A stretch of DNA of 64,000 nt from Melastoma dodecandrum (taxonomy: Eukaryota > Streptophyta > Magnoliopsida > Myrtales > Melastomataceae): positions 558,001 to 622,000 of the forward strand of contig JARUPY010000045.1 of assembly GCA_029817715.1 (NCBI GenBank). The letters are read 5' to 3'. Below, in pieces: positions 40,040 through 51,639 of the stretch. The notes under the pieces are model-generated. The model was not told the origin of the DNA. It was given only the letters and a program-made list of their open reading frames with translations, and ran no database searches. The translations under genes were made by a program, and so were the position numbers. Every line of letters starts with the position of its first letter. Position 1 is the first letter of the stretch.

Positions 40040-40906
40040 GTGATGGCACCCAAGAAGAAATTGGCCGTAAGGAGTACCTCCGGCACTAGGAGAGGACAAG
40101 CATTGACCGACGAAGCGACCCAAAACTACCGGGACTCTATGTTGCGTCGGACCTTAATTCCGGAACGAGGATTTGAGGTAAGCCATAGGTACATGGAAAC
40201 CTATATGTTTCATATTTCGCATATGGGCTGGACTCAATTTTGTGCTACTCCGGAAGCTGCGGTTGTGCCACTAGTAAGGGAATTCTATGCTAATGTGCAC
40301 ACCTATGATGAGAACCGTGAAAGTATTCAAGTTCGGGGTAAGAGCGTTGTGTTTAGTGCGCAAACAATTGCTGAAATGCTTCATCTTCCCGTGTTTGAGC
40401 ATGATGCGTTTACGAAATACCTGACTGATGATTTTCATGCTGACGATGTCCTTGAATGCTTAACTAGACCAGGTTCCACATGGAAGAGGTCGCGCAAGAA
40501 TGAACCGCTGGCGCTATACGGTAAGGATCTCACTGTAGACGCAAAAATTTGGGTGCGATTCGTCTCGGCAAGACTGATTCCGGGAACGAACATTAGTAAT
40601 GTGACAAAGGAAAGAGCGGCGTTGATTTTTTGCATCTTAGAACGCATGAACATTGATGTTGGAAAACTGATTAATCAGATGTTGCATAGGGCATTGAAGG
40701 ATACTCACCTGGGCTTGTGGTTTCCTTCGTTAGTATTTCAGTTATGCAGGAGGGCAGGGGTACATTGGGAACCTACCGAAGAGATTGCTCATCCACAGAA
40801 ACCAATCACTCATGCCACATGGTTGAAAATTCAACGGGAGGAGGAGAACAAGGATGACGCCCCTTCCGGCACATCTCAGGGTCGGAGGAAATTCAGAGGC
40901 AAATAG
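40040..40906 (+). CDS. Athila third frame (plant transposon-associated domain, env-position)
   Basis: A 288-codon frame starting MAPKKKLAVRSTSGTRRGQA (basic, probably nucleic-acid binding or nuclear). It continues into the domain found in Athila post-pol frames: GMTRFC-like GWTQFCATPEAAVVPLVREF, SAQTIAEMLHLP, KIWVRFVSARLIPGTN, ERAALIFCILERMNIDVG. Its function is unknown; it is sometimes called env-like only because of its position. At the 3' end the frame falls off near 40880. In the next phase an acidic tail (EEIQRQIASILHVDLSDLGE and more) runs on to a stop near 41010, so a one-base lesion has probably truncated it. Confidence 0.75.
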   Translation: MMAPKKKLAVRSTSGTRRGQALTDEATQNYRDSMLRRTLIPERGFEVSHRYMETYMFHISHMGWTQFCATPEAAVVPLVREFYANVHTYDENRESIQVRGKSVVFSAQTIAEMLHLPVFEHDAFTKYLTDDFHADDVLECLTRPGSTWKRSRKNEPLALYGKDLTVDAKIWVRFVSARLIPGTNISNVTKERAALIFCILERMNIDVGKLINQMLHRALKDTHLGLWFPSLVFQLCRRAGVHWEPTEEIAHPQKPITHATWLKIQREEENKDDAPSGTSQGRRKFRGK

Positions 40907-41010
40907 CGTCAATATTACATGTGGATCTATCTGACCTTGGCGAGCAACCAACTCCACCGACGATGGGTGCTGAAGAAGAAGAAGATGCGGATTCAAACAA
41001 TACGGTTTAG

Positions 41011-42103
41011 TCCTACACCAGGGCAGTCGGGAGGTACACATTGGCGCTTCATGTTCACCGACATATCTTGGTACTATCGCTTCCTACTTGTTTTATCTTA
41101 AGCACCGACGACGTTGCTCTGATTAGGTTTGGGGGGGTGTGTGTTGTATTGACTTTGGAAGTGATGTGTGCTTAGGGTGAGTCCTGTTTTTATTTTCGTC
41201 TTTTAGGTTGTTTTTCCTCGACGGAACCTTAGGAAGTCGATGTGGAATGTCTGTTTTCGATGATGAGCACATGGGTTGCATTCTTCAAGTGTGGAAAGAT
41301 GAAATTCTTTGCTTAGTATGCTAAAATTTTTCGTTTATTTTTGAAAAGATCTCCCAGTAGGAAGTGTGCTTAGCGGCAACAGGTTACATCTCCTTAGAAT
41401 GCGTGGTCACTAGTGGTGAGTAGACTAGCTTGAATTATCTCTTGAAACGACATCTTTGGGGATCTCGGCGAAAAAGAAAAAGAAAAAAAAAAGAGAAAAA
41501 TGAGGTTGCCAAGGCTCTGAGTACCAATGTTCAGGTTTAAAAAAAAAAAGAAAAGAAAAAAATAGAGAAAAAAGTTATTACCTGAATATGTGCTTGTGGT
41601 GGGAGTCTTCCGTGCGAGCTTGAGTGATTGATCCGAGGGGTGCTTTATCACCTAATGCCCTGGTTCAACTGAGTCGGGAGTCATTGATCGAGAGCTTGCT
41701 ACATAAGCTTTAGCCGGAATCAGATGAACATTTAGAGTCGTGCAATCTGAAAAGAAAAAAAAATGATGATGAAGTTGTTAAAAAGTCGGAAAACCTGAGA
41801 TGAACGAATAGAGATGTTTGTGGTGATCTTTGCGAGTTACTGGTTGACATGAGCTATTTGGAGTGTATGCTTATTAATGCTGAGTGTACAACCTGCTGGG
41901 ACGAAGATATTATGTTTTAAAGCCTTTAATTGAGCATGTTCGGTAGTGAATGGAATCTAGATGCATGCGGAGGATGCACCCATTTCTGAGAATGTTCTAA
42001 AAGATGCTTCTACGTTTGACTGACTTGGGTTTGTTGAGGAGAGTCTTTGAATTTTATTTTCTTCATTTTTGCTCGGGACTAGCAAAATTCAGGTTTGGGG
42101 GTG
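41011..42103 (+). other. Athila 3' non-coding region and polypurine tract
   Basis: No coding motif is seen. Purine-rich runs occur at 41465-41500 and 41537-41575. The segment ends in AGGTTTGGGGGTG (42091-42103), the polypurine tract immediately before the 3' LTR, where plus-strand synthesis would be primed. Confidence 0.75.
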
Positions 42104-43263
42104 TGATAACTCTATGAAAGTAGAGTTATTTAGGGCAACTTCCTACTTAGATTTTGTTAGATTAATGAAATATTGTGTTTATTGCGTAATATTCCTAGTT
42201 ATTTCACATTATTCCCGAGAAATAGATTACTGCCGAGTTTTCTGGTTTATTTCAGGATAAATATGAAGAAAAGGGGACCTCGGCGTAATTATGAAGACTT
42301 CGTGCAGAAGGAAGATCTCTGGATGCTCTTGCAAGACCTAAAGCTACGATGGGGAGAAATTAGAAGATTTTCTTTCCTTATTTTCTAAAGATTCTCTAGG
42401 TTTAGGGGGGATATAAAAACATTTTATTTTTACCGAGATGGGAGAGGAGGCCACTACAGAGAGCCGTCGACAAAGACTTTGGGAGTTTTTCTTTTAGTTT
42501 TCCTTATGTCGTTTTCATTGTCTACGATGAATCTGATGTTTTCGTTTATTTCGGCTATGAACTAAATTTCTTTGCCTAGGGTTAAGATGGATCTTGACGA
42601 TTAGTCAAGAGTCTATCTCTTTTGACACACTCGAATGATTTTGGGTTGATTATTCCTGTTCGTTCTTAATGCTTTCTTATTGCCTGATCACCAATAGGAT
42701 TGAATAGTGAATTTAGGTGAACTCGGAAGGGGAATCCTAGATTAAGCACGGGGAGAGGAATAACTTAGGGTAAACTTAGTCGGAAGACGGGTTTATTAAC
42801 GAGTGGGATAGGAATATACCCAATCATCCCAGGTAGTCGAATTGGAATTGATTCTTAAGGGGCACTCGATAGTTAATCTACCTAGGAATAGAGTTATTAC
42901 TATTTACAGAGTTGTACGTTCTTATGACCTCGGGAGGGGCGAGGAAGATAACCGAATTCCATATTATCAACCGGATCATTTTAAGCATGTTGATTGAGAT
43001 ATGACTTGCGATTAATTGTCCGGTGAAATCGTCGCCCTAGGTGCTTTTCTCATCTGAATTTTAATTCAATTTACTTACTCGTTTTCTTTAGCTTTGCATT
43101 TAGTTAGATTATTTCTCAACTCGTTTAGTTGGATAATAGAGATTGATTAATTTGATAATTGAAAGAAATTCAGATCAGTCCTCGTGGGAACGATATCTTA
43201 CTTACACTTTATTACTTGTACGATCGCGTACACTTGCGTGGTGAATACGTTTTCGACGTGACA
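42104..43263 (+). repeat. 3' LTR of the Athila element
   Basis: Same start and end as the 5' LTR; about 40 differences by eye, clustered near 42395-42450. Confidence 0.95.
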
Positions 43264-43268
43264 AGGGA
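43264..43268. repeat. Target site duplication AGGGA (right)
   Basis: Exact match to 32672-32676, directly after the 3' LTR. Confidence 0.9.
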
Positions 43269-44973
43269 CATGTGTTTGACTCTTTACTCGCAACTTTCAT
43301 TGTATCCTCATTGTAGTCTCTCGTTCTCACATGGCATCTTCGTCTTGACTTATTCTTTTTGATAAAATTAGGATGACAGTCCATTATCCTTGCTTGACAT
43401 TTATTCTTTTTAACATAGTGGCTCTTCATCATGGTTTGTCTTTTTAGACTAGAGTTTGCTCGTCATCTTGCATGACCTACTCAAATGTACCAATCTCTAA
43501 CCATGATTTCTTTTCTTGACTTCGCTATAGTTAACTCTCTAGCGAAAAATTTGCTTGTCGGTGGGTCTGACCACGATTTTGATGTTTTCATCTCACTTTC
43601 TGCACATATAGCTCCGGTTAGGTAATCGGTTCCGGCCTGCTTGAGCCAATAATTTAGCCATGCATCAGAGCTATAAAACCCTAAACCCTCACGAGGCATC
43701 GATTGAGCAAAAAAGACTGAGATAATTATCAAACACCCACAACGATCACGACCGAATCTACGAATGGTTAAAAAAAACACTTCAAAACCCAAGACTCAAG
43801 AAGGAGGAAGGAAAGGGACCTAGCCATTGACTTGGAGGTGTGAACAGAGGAGTCCTTGGGCTTCTTAGCGTCCTGCAGAGGGCACTTTCGACGACATCAT
43901 TCCACCACTCTTGAAGAGATCAGCCCCCCCCATGGTTTCGATACCTCGACAACATATGGGCTCCCTCATTTCTTTCACGGGCTTGACTGGTTGAACCTCA
44001 ATGGGCCTCCAGTTACTTTCCAGGCACAATATCTGAGGAAAAAATTTGTAACGGGCCCATTCCAATTATCTACTTCAGTCAGGTCTGCCTTAACAAAACA
44101 AAATCCGCCATTCCCACACCAACTGGGGTGGTGGGAGGGAGGGCATCTCTCCCTCTGTCTTTCTTTCAAAATTTTTTGTCCCACTTTTCGAGAGAAATTA
44201 TGTTTCATATCAAAATGATATTTTGTTTTTAAGGGAGAACTCCGCGCCAAAGGAAAAGACGGAGAACATCTTCATTCATTTATTTAATTTATTCGACAAT
44301 CAAGACGGACGAACAGCTGTCGATTAGTGGCGAGGGCCGAGTCAAGGCGCAACACACTGACCTATAAAATATTTGATGATTATATTGAAGTATTTGATAT
44401 TTCTTTATGTTTTACATGGGTTCCCTACGTTCCATGATTAATTTAAGACGATAAAAAACGATAAGATCCTCCTTTCTTAAAAAAAAAGGTACCTTTCTTC
44501 CCCTCCCCCGTGATTTGGGGGGGGGGGGAAAGCTAGTCGGTCAGAGGTCGTCGTCGGGGTCCCACTTTTGGCGTGGTCGGCGGTCACACCCTCCCCCCCC
44601 CCCAATTCATTTTTAAATTTTAACGAGGAAGGTGGGGGGGAATTAAAGAAACAGAGGTTACGGATTCCTTTCTTTTTTCTTTTTTTATATATATTAAAAT
44701 TAAAATAAAAAGGAAAAGGTCCCCCGTTCCAAACAATACAAGGAAAGTAAAGGAAAGGAAAAGCATGATGGCAATCACGATGTCTCCCTTCCCTTTCTCT
44801 CCTCATCATCATTATCTCCTCTCGCGTGCTTCTCCCTCGAACCCTCCCTCTGCATTTGAACGCCCACTTTATCTAAATCCCATCCCACCCCTCACCCAAA
44901 CACCATTTTCCCAAACCCATCCATCATCATCAACCGCTCTCTCTCTCTCTTACTCCTTTCTCCCTTCCATTGG
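43269..44973. other. Region upstream of the TNL gene
   Basis: No gene is recognised in 43269-44460. Long G and C homopolymers occur at about 44517-44529 and 44592-44603. A CT-rich leader (44780-44970, with a CT microsatellite at about 44938-44960) immediately precedes the TNL start codon and probably contains its 5' UTR. Confidence 0.5.
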
Positions 44974-47900
44974 ATGGCGGGGACATCGGAAGCAGGGACT
45001 AGCCGCGGCACTCTGAACACCCCACACGGATCTGCTTACGATGTGTTCGTTAGCTTCAGGGGACCTGACACCCGGTACAACATCACCGACGTCCTTTATG
45101 TGTCCATGACGGAAAAGGGGATACGCGTGTTCAGGGACACGGAGGAGGTCCGTAACGGCGAAGCGATCGGGGACGAGCTCCGTCGCGCTGTCCCGGACTC
45201 TAGGATCTACGTTGTTGTCTTCTCCAAAGGCTACGCATCAAGCGCGTGGTGCCTCCGAGAACTCGCCATGATGGTGGACTGCCGCAGGGACCCAGCCTCT
45301 AGGAAAGTCATCTTGCCCATCTTCTACGATGTAAGCCCCAGCGACGTGAAGCTGCAAACCGATCTGTACCGGGACGCCCTCGAGAAGCACAAAGAAAAAT
45401 ACAAGGAAGAGGATGTGAAATTGTGGGAGGAAGCTCTGGAGGAGGTTGGACGTATCCGTGGTGAGGAATACAAAGGAGATAAGGGGTATATAACTCATAA
45501 TCTTTAATCATTCTCTTTCTTATATAATTATTTTTGTCATTTCGGATTTTTCAACAGCTGTTGTTTCCTTTATGCTTTTCCATGTTGTTAGTCGGCAGTT
45601 TTTTGAGAAACTTGATCTCCATTTGATTTTGGGCAGGATGGGCGAGTTTGTTAGTGCTGTGGTTGTGGATATTCTAAACAAGCTGAAAATCAAAGATAGG
45701 AGTTTGCCGGATCAGCTCTTAGGGATGGATGATCGCGTGGAGAATGTAATGGGCATGTTGAATTTGAGTTCTCACGTTGAACGACAAGTTGTGATGGTGC
45801 ACGGCATGGGGGGTATTGGGAAGACAACGTTGGCGAATGTCATCTTCAACAGAATCTCTTCCCGATTCGATGGATGCTGCTTCCTTCCTGATGTACGAGA
45901 AACCTTGTCGACTGGTGCGGAGGGTGTTGAAAGGTTGCAAAAGAAGCTATTGAGGGATATCTTCGGCAAATCAGATCGAGAAATTGGTGACGCTAGCGAT
46001 GGAATGAATGAGATCCAAAGAAGGCTCTGCAACAAAAGGGTCCTTATCATTTTTGACGATGTCAGCGAGAAAAGTCAGCTCAAAAAGTTGGTTGGAAATT
46101 TCGATTTCTTCGAAAAGGGAACGATAATCATCGTCACGACGAGGGATAAGAGAGTTTGCGAGGGCCTTATGAGGAGACCTAGTGTGACTGCTTATGAAGT
46201 GGAGGGAATGAGCGATGATCATGCTCTGCAACTCTTCAGTCGACACGCATTTGGTGGAGAGGGACCTCCAAATGACTTTGTTGATTTATCGAAGCGGGTT
46301 ATTCGTATTTCCGGAAATCTTCCCTTAGCTTTGGAGGTGATCGGAGGGCTCCTATTCGGAAAGGAAAAGAATAAATGGGAACATACCTTGGAAAAGCTGG
46401 AGCAAGTGCCTCACAAAGACATCTTGAATAAGCTGCGGATCAACTACGATGACTTAGACGAGAGTGAAAAGCAGATTTTTCTGGACATTGCATGTTTCCA
46501 CCATCATGTCATGCCAAGGAAGTATGTGAGTTACATGTGGGAAGCCTGTGGTTATTTTCCTAAAAGTGGATTGGATGTCCTCCAGAACAGATCATTGATT
46601 AAGGTACTGAATGTCAACAATAACTTTGAAGAAAAGTATTGGATGCATGACTTAATTAGAGAGATGGGAAGGGAGATTGTTAGTTCAGAGAGCCCCCATC
46701 TCTGCAAGCGCAGCAGGCTGTGGGATCCTAAATTGGCACTTAATGTCATACGCCAAAAGCAGGTGAGATGATAATAATAATAATAATAATGTTTTCCTAA
46801 TTTATTGGATTGGACTCGATCTCTCTCTTTTGGCTTCCTCATTTCCTTTATGTTATGTTACCAGGGCACCCATCAAGTTTTAGCCATCCACCTGGATGGT
46901 TATTCGGAACGTTTAACCAGGAAGGAATTAAGTTTAACCGGGAAGGAATTAATTTTAACCGGGAAGGAATTCGAGGGCATGTCCAATCTCAGGTTTCTCA
47001 GCCTAATTGGAGCAGGATTAAGTGGAGCAGGATTAAGTGGGGAGTTTAGGAATCTATTGTGGCTACGTTGGGATGTGAACTTGTATGTCAGACCTAATCC
47101 CTATATCTTCCAGATGGACAGCCTCGTCATTCTCCAGATTTCGGGGCATAGAATTACGGATGATTCAATGAAAGACATGGTATTAATTTCCTTTCCCTTG
47201 TATCCATCTCTCATGAAGCAGAAAATCAACATTAACTAATCATTGGACAATACTCGTTTTTTTTTTTTTAATAGAGAATGGGTAATTTGAGAGTACTTGA
47301 TATCTCGAAGGCGGGGATTACAGGACTGCCCGACCTCTCTGGTTTCCCAAAGCTGGAGATAATTGATCTCTACTTTTGCTGGAATTTGAAAAAAATTCAC
47401 AGTTCTATCGGTATATTAGGGTATCTTAAACGCCTGAATATAAGAAATTGTAGGAAGTTGATGAGGTTGCCAGAAGAGCTTGGATATGCAAAAGCTCTAC
47501 AAGAGCTCATTTTGTTCTGTTGTAGTGAAATTTCGGAGCTGCCAGAGTCTATTGGGAGGCTAGGGGACCTGAGATTACTCCGTTGGATTCGGACTAGGAT
47601 AAGGAAGCTACCTTCCTCGATCGGCAATCTAAAGAGCCTTGAGGTATTGGAAATTGACGGATTACCCATTTATGATGGAATTTCAACGTCAGAGGAGCCA
47701 AACCTTGCAAGATGCAATCTTTCCGGACTTGTCAGCCTCCGATCGTTGACGTTACTTGGTCTCAATGTGTTCTTAGAGGGGATAGAGAAGCTCTATGGGT
47801 TGCAGAAATTAAAGTTGGATGTCGGTGGTTTTCCTTCTACCAGTTTGGGTTCCTTAGCTAGGCTGGAAGAACTCTTTCTGTATTCTTCGAACGTTTCATC

Positions 47901-48342
47901 CTCATCGCAGCTTCCTTCGAACTTGCGTAAATTGACGATCACGGGACGTAAGTGGATGATGTGGAGTGGGACTTCGCTGGATGGACGAGATAATATTAGA
48001 AATACGAGATATCCTATCAGGTTGTCAGATTTAGGATCATTGAGGAGGCTTTGCTCTTTACAAGTACAGTTTTATGACCGCATCGACTTTTCTGGGATTG
48101 AGAGAATGGAGCTCTTGGAGGACTTAAGTGTCTCGTGTTGTTGTGGTTTCGTGGGTGAAGTCGCAGACCTGTCAAACTTGACAAGATTGAAAACGGTGGA
48201 GTTTTATGAATGCAACTCTCTGACAAGCGTGCCCCGTATGCCGGGAGACTGTCACTTGAAGATTGATGACTGCAGGGAATTGGTCTCATTTGAAGGCCCG
48301 TATCGACAATACCACAACAAACGAAAAAGGAGAGAACTGTAA
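44974..48342 (+). CDS. TIR-NBS-LRR disease resistance protein
   Basis: Four exons: 44974-45485, 45637-46762, 46865-47179, 47275-48342; 3021 nt, 1006 aa, in frame. TIR domain about residues 20-165: YDVFVSFRGPDTR and SSAWCLRELAMM, with the NADase-type catalytic Glu. NB-ARC: P-loop GMGGIGKTTLA, kinase-2 RVLIIFDDV, RNBS-B IIIVTTRDK, GNLPLALEV, RNBS-D FLDIACFHH, and YWMHDLIREMG as the MHD motif. LRRs fill exons 3-4 (LPESIGRLGDLRLL, LPSSIGNLKSLEVLEI). I used the donor at 45486 because the stronger-looking GTGAGG at 45461 breaks the phase. Such receptors sense pathogen effectors in the cytoplasm and trigger EDS1-dependent immunity (family knowledge). All key motifs are present, so it may be functional. 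Exon 3 carries in-frame micro-duplications. Its 3' flank has been replaced at about 48441 by duplicated TYW/CDPK DNA. Confidence 0.93.
46912..47038. repeat. In-frame micro-repeats in the first TNL LRR exon
   Basis: A 21-bp unit (TTTAACCGGGAAGGAATTAA-type) starts at 46912, 46933 and 46954 and encodes three LTGKEL-like heptads. Further on, the 15-bp unit GGAGCAGGATTAAGT occurs twice, at 47009 and 47024. Both periods are multiples of three, so the frame is kept. Confidence 0.92.
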
Positions 48343-48461
48343 GTTGAATGATGTACTTTACCTTAACTGGATGATTAACGTTGTATTCAATCATTATGTC
48401 TCTTAACTCATCAATTCATTAAAGAGGCCAAAGACAAATATTATTCATTTCACTTCCTGGT

Positions 48462-49414
48462 TCTGAGGGTATTCATTTCACTTCCTGGTTCTGCAATTTT
48501 TCTCGGGTCGCCGAAACAGAAGAAAGCGGATATGCTCGATGATTTGGGTTTGCAGGACTTTCCTGGGATGTTCGAGTGGAACATGTGGAGAGAGTGAAAT
48601 GGTATGCACCACACATCCGCCATCTTGTCGCTGACGTGACATGCAGACATACCCAGAGGTGATTTCGTTCTCCATTGGCTAATGATGTTCAAAATCCATT
48701 ACCAGTTGCGAATTCCGAATGCATTAAAAACCTGTGGTTAGTTCCATGTCTTGCACCAGATATGCGCCCATCTGTCATTTTTCATCTGTTAGATGTCGAA
48801 ATAGTCTTGCAACAATACTTCAAAAATGTTCCATTTCGAGTGGAAAGAGTTGTGCTGCTTTGTTTAGGGAAAAGACCTATGATAACAGCTATAAAACTCG
48901 ATAATCATTCACGTTTCAATTCACAAAAGGTTTGCCTCATCTAGAAAACTCGAAGCACATACAACATCTACTATACACTCCAAGAATATATGAAAGATAT
49001 TTGGGTAAAGGATGCATCGGGCTCGAACCTAGGGAGATCATTGTGCATCAAACTAGGATGGACTGTGACTTGTGCACCAAAAAAAAATCAGGATGGACTG
49101 TGACTTGTGCACCAAAAAAAAATCACCCGACGATGCCGGTTTAGTGCCTCCACTGAACTTAGAACAGCTTTGCTGGCTGCTGAGTCTTGCTTCACATCAT
49201 TGGGCAAAATTCGTCGTAGTCAATCCTCCCGTCCTGTATCAGAGACCTCATGTATCCAGCAAAGGGGAACCAAAACGAAAAATCTGTCATAAACTAAAGA
49301 AAATCTCCTTGATGTCAGCTTCATTCCCAATTCCATGCTCTTTCATCGCAGCTTCTAACTTGTCCTTGGTGATATAGCTTGATGCACATTACGAAGAAAG
49401 AGTCGATCACACCA
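48462..49414 (+). pseudogene. Segmental copy of the TYW last exon and CDPK last exons
   Basis: Collinear with 23445-24400 at very high identity. It holds the TYW terminal exon (WDVRVEHVERVKWYAPHIRH... TQR stop, about 48556-48662) and, antisense, the CDPK last exon and part of exon 7. Differences: a 45-bp deletion equivalent to 24247-24291, with AATC at both edges, which removes the CDPK exon 7 splice donor; and a 35-bp tandem duplication (49055 and 49090). It begins after a short duplication of TATTCATTTCACTTCCTGG (48440-48460). No promoter or start is included, so it is non-functional. Confidence 0.93.
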
Positions 49415-50022
49415 TAGAAAGTATTTTTTTTCTATCTTTTTGTATCGATGAACGAAGGCAGAGAATGTTCATTGCCCTTCATTTTTTTCTTTGTCTTAAG
49501 CACAACCCTAAACCAACAACGTGGACCAGTGCTATAAGTGCCTGTAAAATAATCCAAACTCATGAGCCAGTAAAATAATCCCAAAATTGTGTTTACTTGT
49601 CATCCATCGTACGGACAAGAGACTTAAGTAGTTTAGATGTGACAAAAGGATAAGAGGAAGTCAAAATTTCACGACTAAAATTTTGGGCGTTTTGACTTTC
49701 TAGGACAATAATTTTTAGGGTTGCGACTACAATCGAATTTAGAGGGAGTCTCGAATAAAACCTCGAAGAAATGAGAATTCGACGTTTCGAGAAGTAAGTT
49801 TTAGGGTTTCGATTTTAGCCGTTTCGCGAGTATTTCTCGGACCGGAACACTACTTGTGCCGGTCTGAAGGCTCGGCCCAAATCTCGGACGACCCATTGGG
49901 CCGAATATGAGGCCCATATAAAGGAACAATTGCGGCCCATTTTCTAGGCTCTGAGTCTGGGCCAGTGCTACATAGTACCGACCCAACTGAAACCGAAACC
50001 CTAAAATATTCACTCCTGAAAC
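49415..50022. promoter_or_regulatory. Promoter-like region with GGCCCA and telo-box motifs
   Basis: 49415-49800 has no recognisable feature. 49860-50010 carries several GGCCCA/TGGGCC elements, TATAAAGG near 49918 and AAACCCTAAAA near 49997. Such clusters mark plant housekeeping promoters, but no gene is visible directly downstream, where the hAT-like element begins. An orphan promoter cut off by rearrangement is possible. Confidence 0.35.
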
Positions 50023-51448
50023 CATAGTTATTAAAATCGCGATTTAAATCGTGTAATCGAGCGATTTTACGATTTTTTACACCCTAACGAGTTGAATCGT
50101 CGTGAAAATCGGTTTTTGACGAAATCGTAGTGAAATCGTGAAATCGTTCGCAGGATCATAGGAACGAATCGTTCATAGGAGCGTAAAAATCACTGAAATT
50201 GGGCCATAACATTCCAAAGCCCAAACCCACCTAATCCAGCAGTCCGATCAGCCGATCTCGCCCCCGAGCAGCGAGTCTCCTTTGCCGTTCTCGCCCCCAA
50301 GCAGCAGCCGGCGTTCCGAGCTCGCCTCCGAGCAGCCGGCCCTCCGAGCTCGCCATCGAGCAGCCGGCGTTCCAAGCTCGTCTCCGAGCAGCCGGCCCTC
50401 CGTCCTCGCCCCCAATCTGTCTGTGCTTCCGTCTTCGTCGTGTTTGCGTACGTTTCACCCCCTTTTTCTTCCTCTACTGTGGTCGTCTTGGTCGAAACTC
50501 GTAGGTCTTGTTTGATCAATGTGTTGCTGTCGGTCCATGGAGAGTGGTCGGGTTCAGTGGTGTCGTGTCTTGTGGTTGTTCAAATCTTGTCCATTGTGAG
50601 CTTGTGAAGCCATGGAAGGATAGCCGTCGGTTGTCCTTTGTTTGAATGGGCTACGCCCTCATGCTCCTATGGTAGTCTGGGTGTCCGAAATTTTGCATCT
50701 TAATCCGGATTACCTCGTTGATTTGGGAGCTGTGACCTCTATAAATGCGGGCTTGTGGGATTGCTTGCCATCTTGTTATTGATGACTCTGAATTTTGGAA
50801 TTTAACCGCTTGAGTCCTCTGGTGTGGGCTCGTTCTGTGTTGAGACCGAAACCTGGTAACCTTGTGGATACATGCAATCGATGCCTTGACTTGCTGATAT
50901 GTGAATGGGTGTCAGTATCTTCTGGAAATATTACTCCCTTGATTCATAGCTATATAGTGGAAGTTGAAATCGTGACTCTTATTCTGTTGGTGATCCTCTC
51001 TGTTAAGGAATTAAGGTAGCAACGACATCATTGGGTGATTGGTTTTCTGGGATCAATTCCACATAAAACAAATGAATTGGGATTTGGCAAGTGAAATTCC
51101 TTTGTAATGGTGGGTTGCAATTTTGCTTTCTCTACATTAACTCGTTTATACTCTGCAGCGATTTAAGCCTTGGTTAGGCATGCGGGAAATTGAGGAAGGA
51201 GTCCTTTAATGAGCCCCCTGGCTTCTTAATGATCTGAATGGCTTCGAGATTTATGCTTCTCTGATACATATGGTCTTTTAGGTTGTTATTGCTTAGTGTC
51301 TTTTAGATTCGAGATTTGATATTTCTAACATGGTTTCGTGTTTAAATCACAATTTTGTAAACTCTTCCGATTTTACTTACGATCCTACGAGTTATGATCT
51401 TACAGATCCCTCCCGATCCTACGTAGGATTTCGATTTTGACAACCTTG
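50023..51448. mobile_element. Non-autonomous hAT-like DNA transposon
   Basis: Terminal inverted repeats CATAGTTATTAAAATCG (left) and, on the opposite strand, CAAGGTTGTCAAAATCG (right) match at 13 of 17 positions. They are flanked by the perfect 8-bp duplication CCTGAAAC (50015-50022 and 51449-51456), the length hAT transposases make. Internal DNA holds a GC-rich tandem repeat and no transposase, so movement would need a transposase from elsewhere. Subterminal regions are rich in ATCG motifs. Confidence 0.75.
50304..50415. repeat. 28-bp GC-rich tandem repeat, four units
   Basis: Units begin GCAGCCGG at 50304, 50332, 50360 and 50388 and run GTTCCGAGCTCGCCTCCGA-like. Alternate units share CGTTCC versus CCCTCC, hinting at a 56-bp higher-order unit. 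The array lies inside the hAT-like element. Confidence 0.88.
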
Positions 51449-51639
51449 CCTGAAACCACAAATTTGATGAGAAATTCTCCAAGAGAGTTAGTTGATTAAA
51501 GTATTTTATAATCTTATAGAGCGGGCAGACAAAAAGGTTCAAATTTTACGGCATGAAAATGGTCATAGAGAGACATACAGTTCCATAGTAAATACAACAT
51601 ACAAATATGCAGACAATGGCCACGGCATATCATTAGACA

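Larger units (their letters stand above)
32677..43263 (+). mobile_element. Athila-type Ty3/gypsy LTR retrotransposon, nearly complete
   Basis: A 10.6-kb element with LTRs of 1158 and 1160 bp (TGATAAC...GACA), a perfect 5-bp TSD AGGGA, a primer-binding site, gag, pol, a third post-pol frame and a polypurine tract. By eye the LTRs differ at roughly 40 positions (about 96-97% identity), so insertion is relatively recent. Gag and pol are in one frame, split by a single TGA at 35771-35773. The third frame encodes the plant transposon-associated domain typical of Athila post-pol regions. It is the largest single feature in the window. Confidence 0.95.

Noticed and set aside
43481..44250. Minus- and plus-strand frames upstream of the TNL
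   Set aside because: No recognisable domain and overlapping frames on both strands; I could not support a gene.
45461..45466. GTGAGG as the TNL exon 1 donor
   Set aside because: A better consensus match, but it leaves the wrong phase for the NB-ARC exon. The donor at 45486 closes the frame.
47397..47669. Minus-strand frames over the LRR exons (also at 53150-53500, 54539-54988 and 55288-55560)
   Set aside because: Antisense shadows of the LRR coding exons, repeated because the exons are paralogous.
50190..50519. Arg/Ala-rich frames in the hAT-like element
   Set aside because: Produced by the 28-bp GC-rich array in several phases; no transposase motif.
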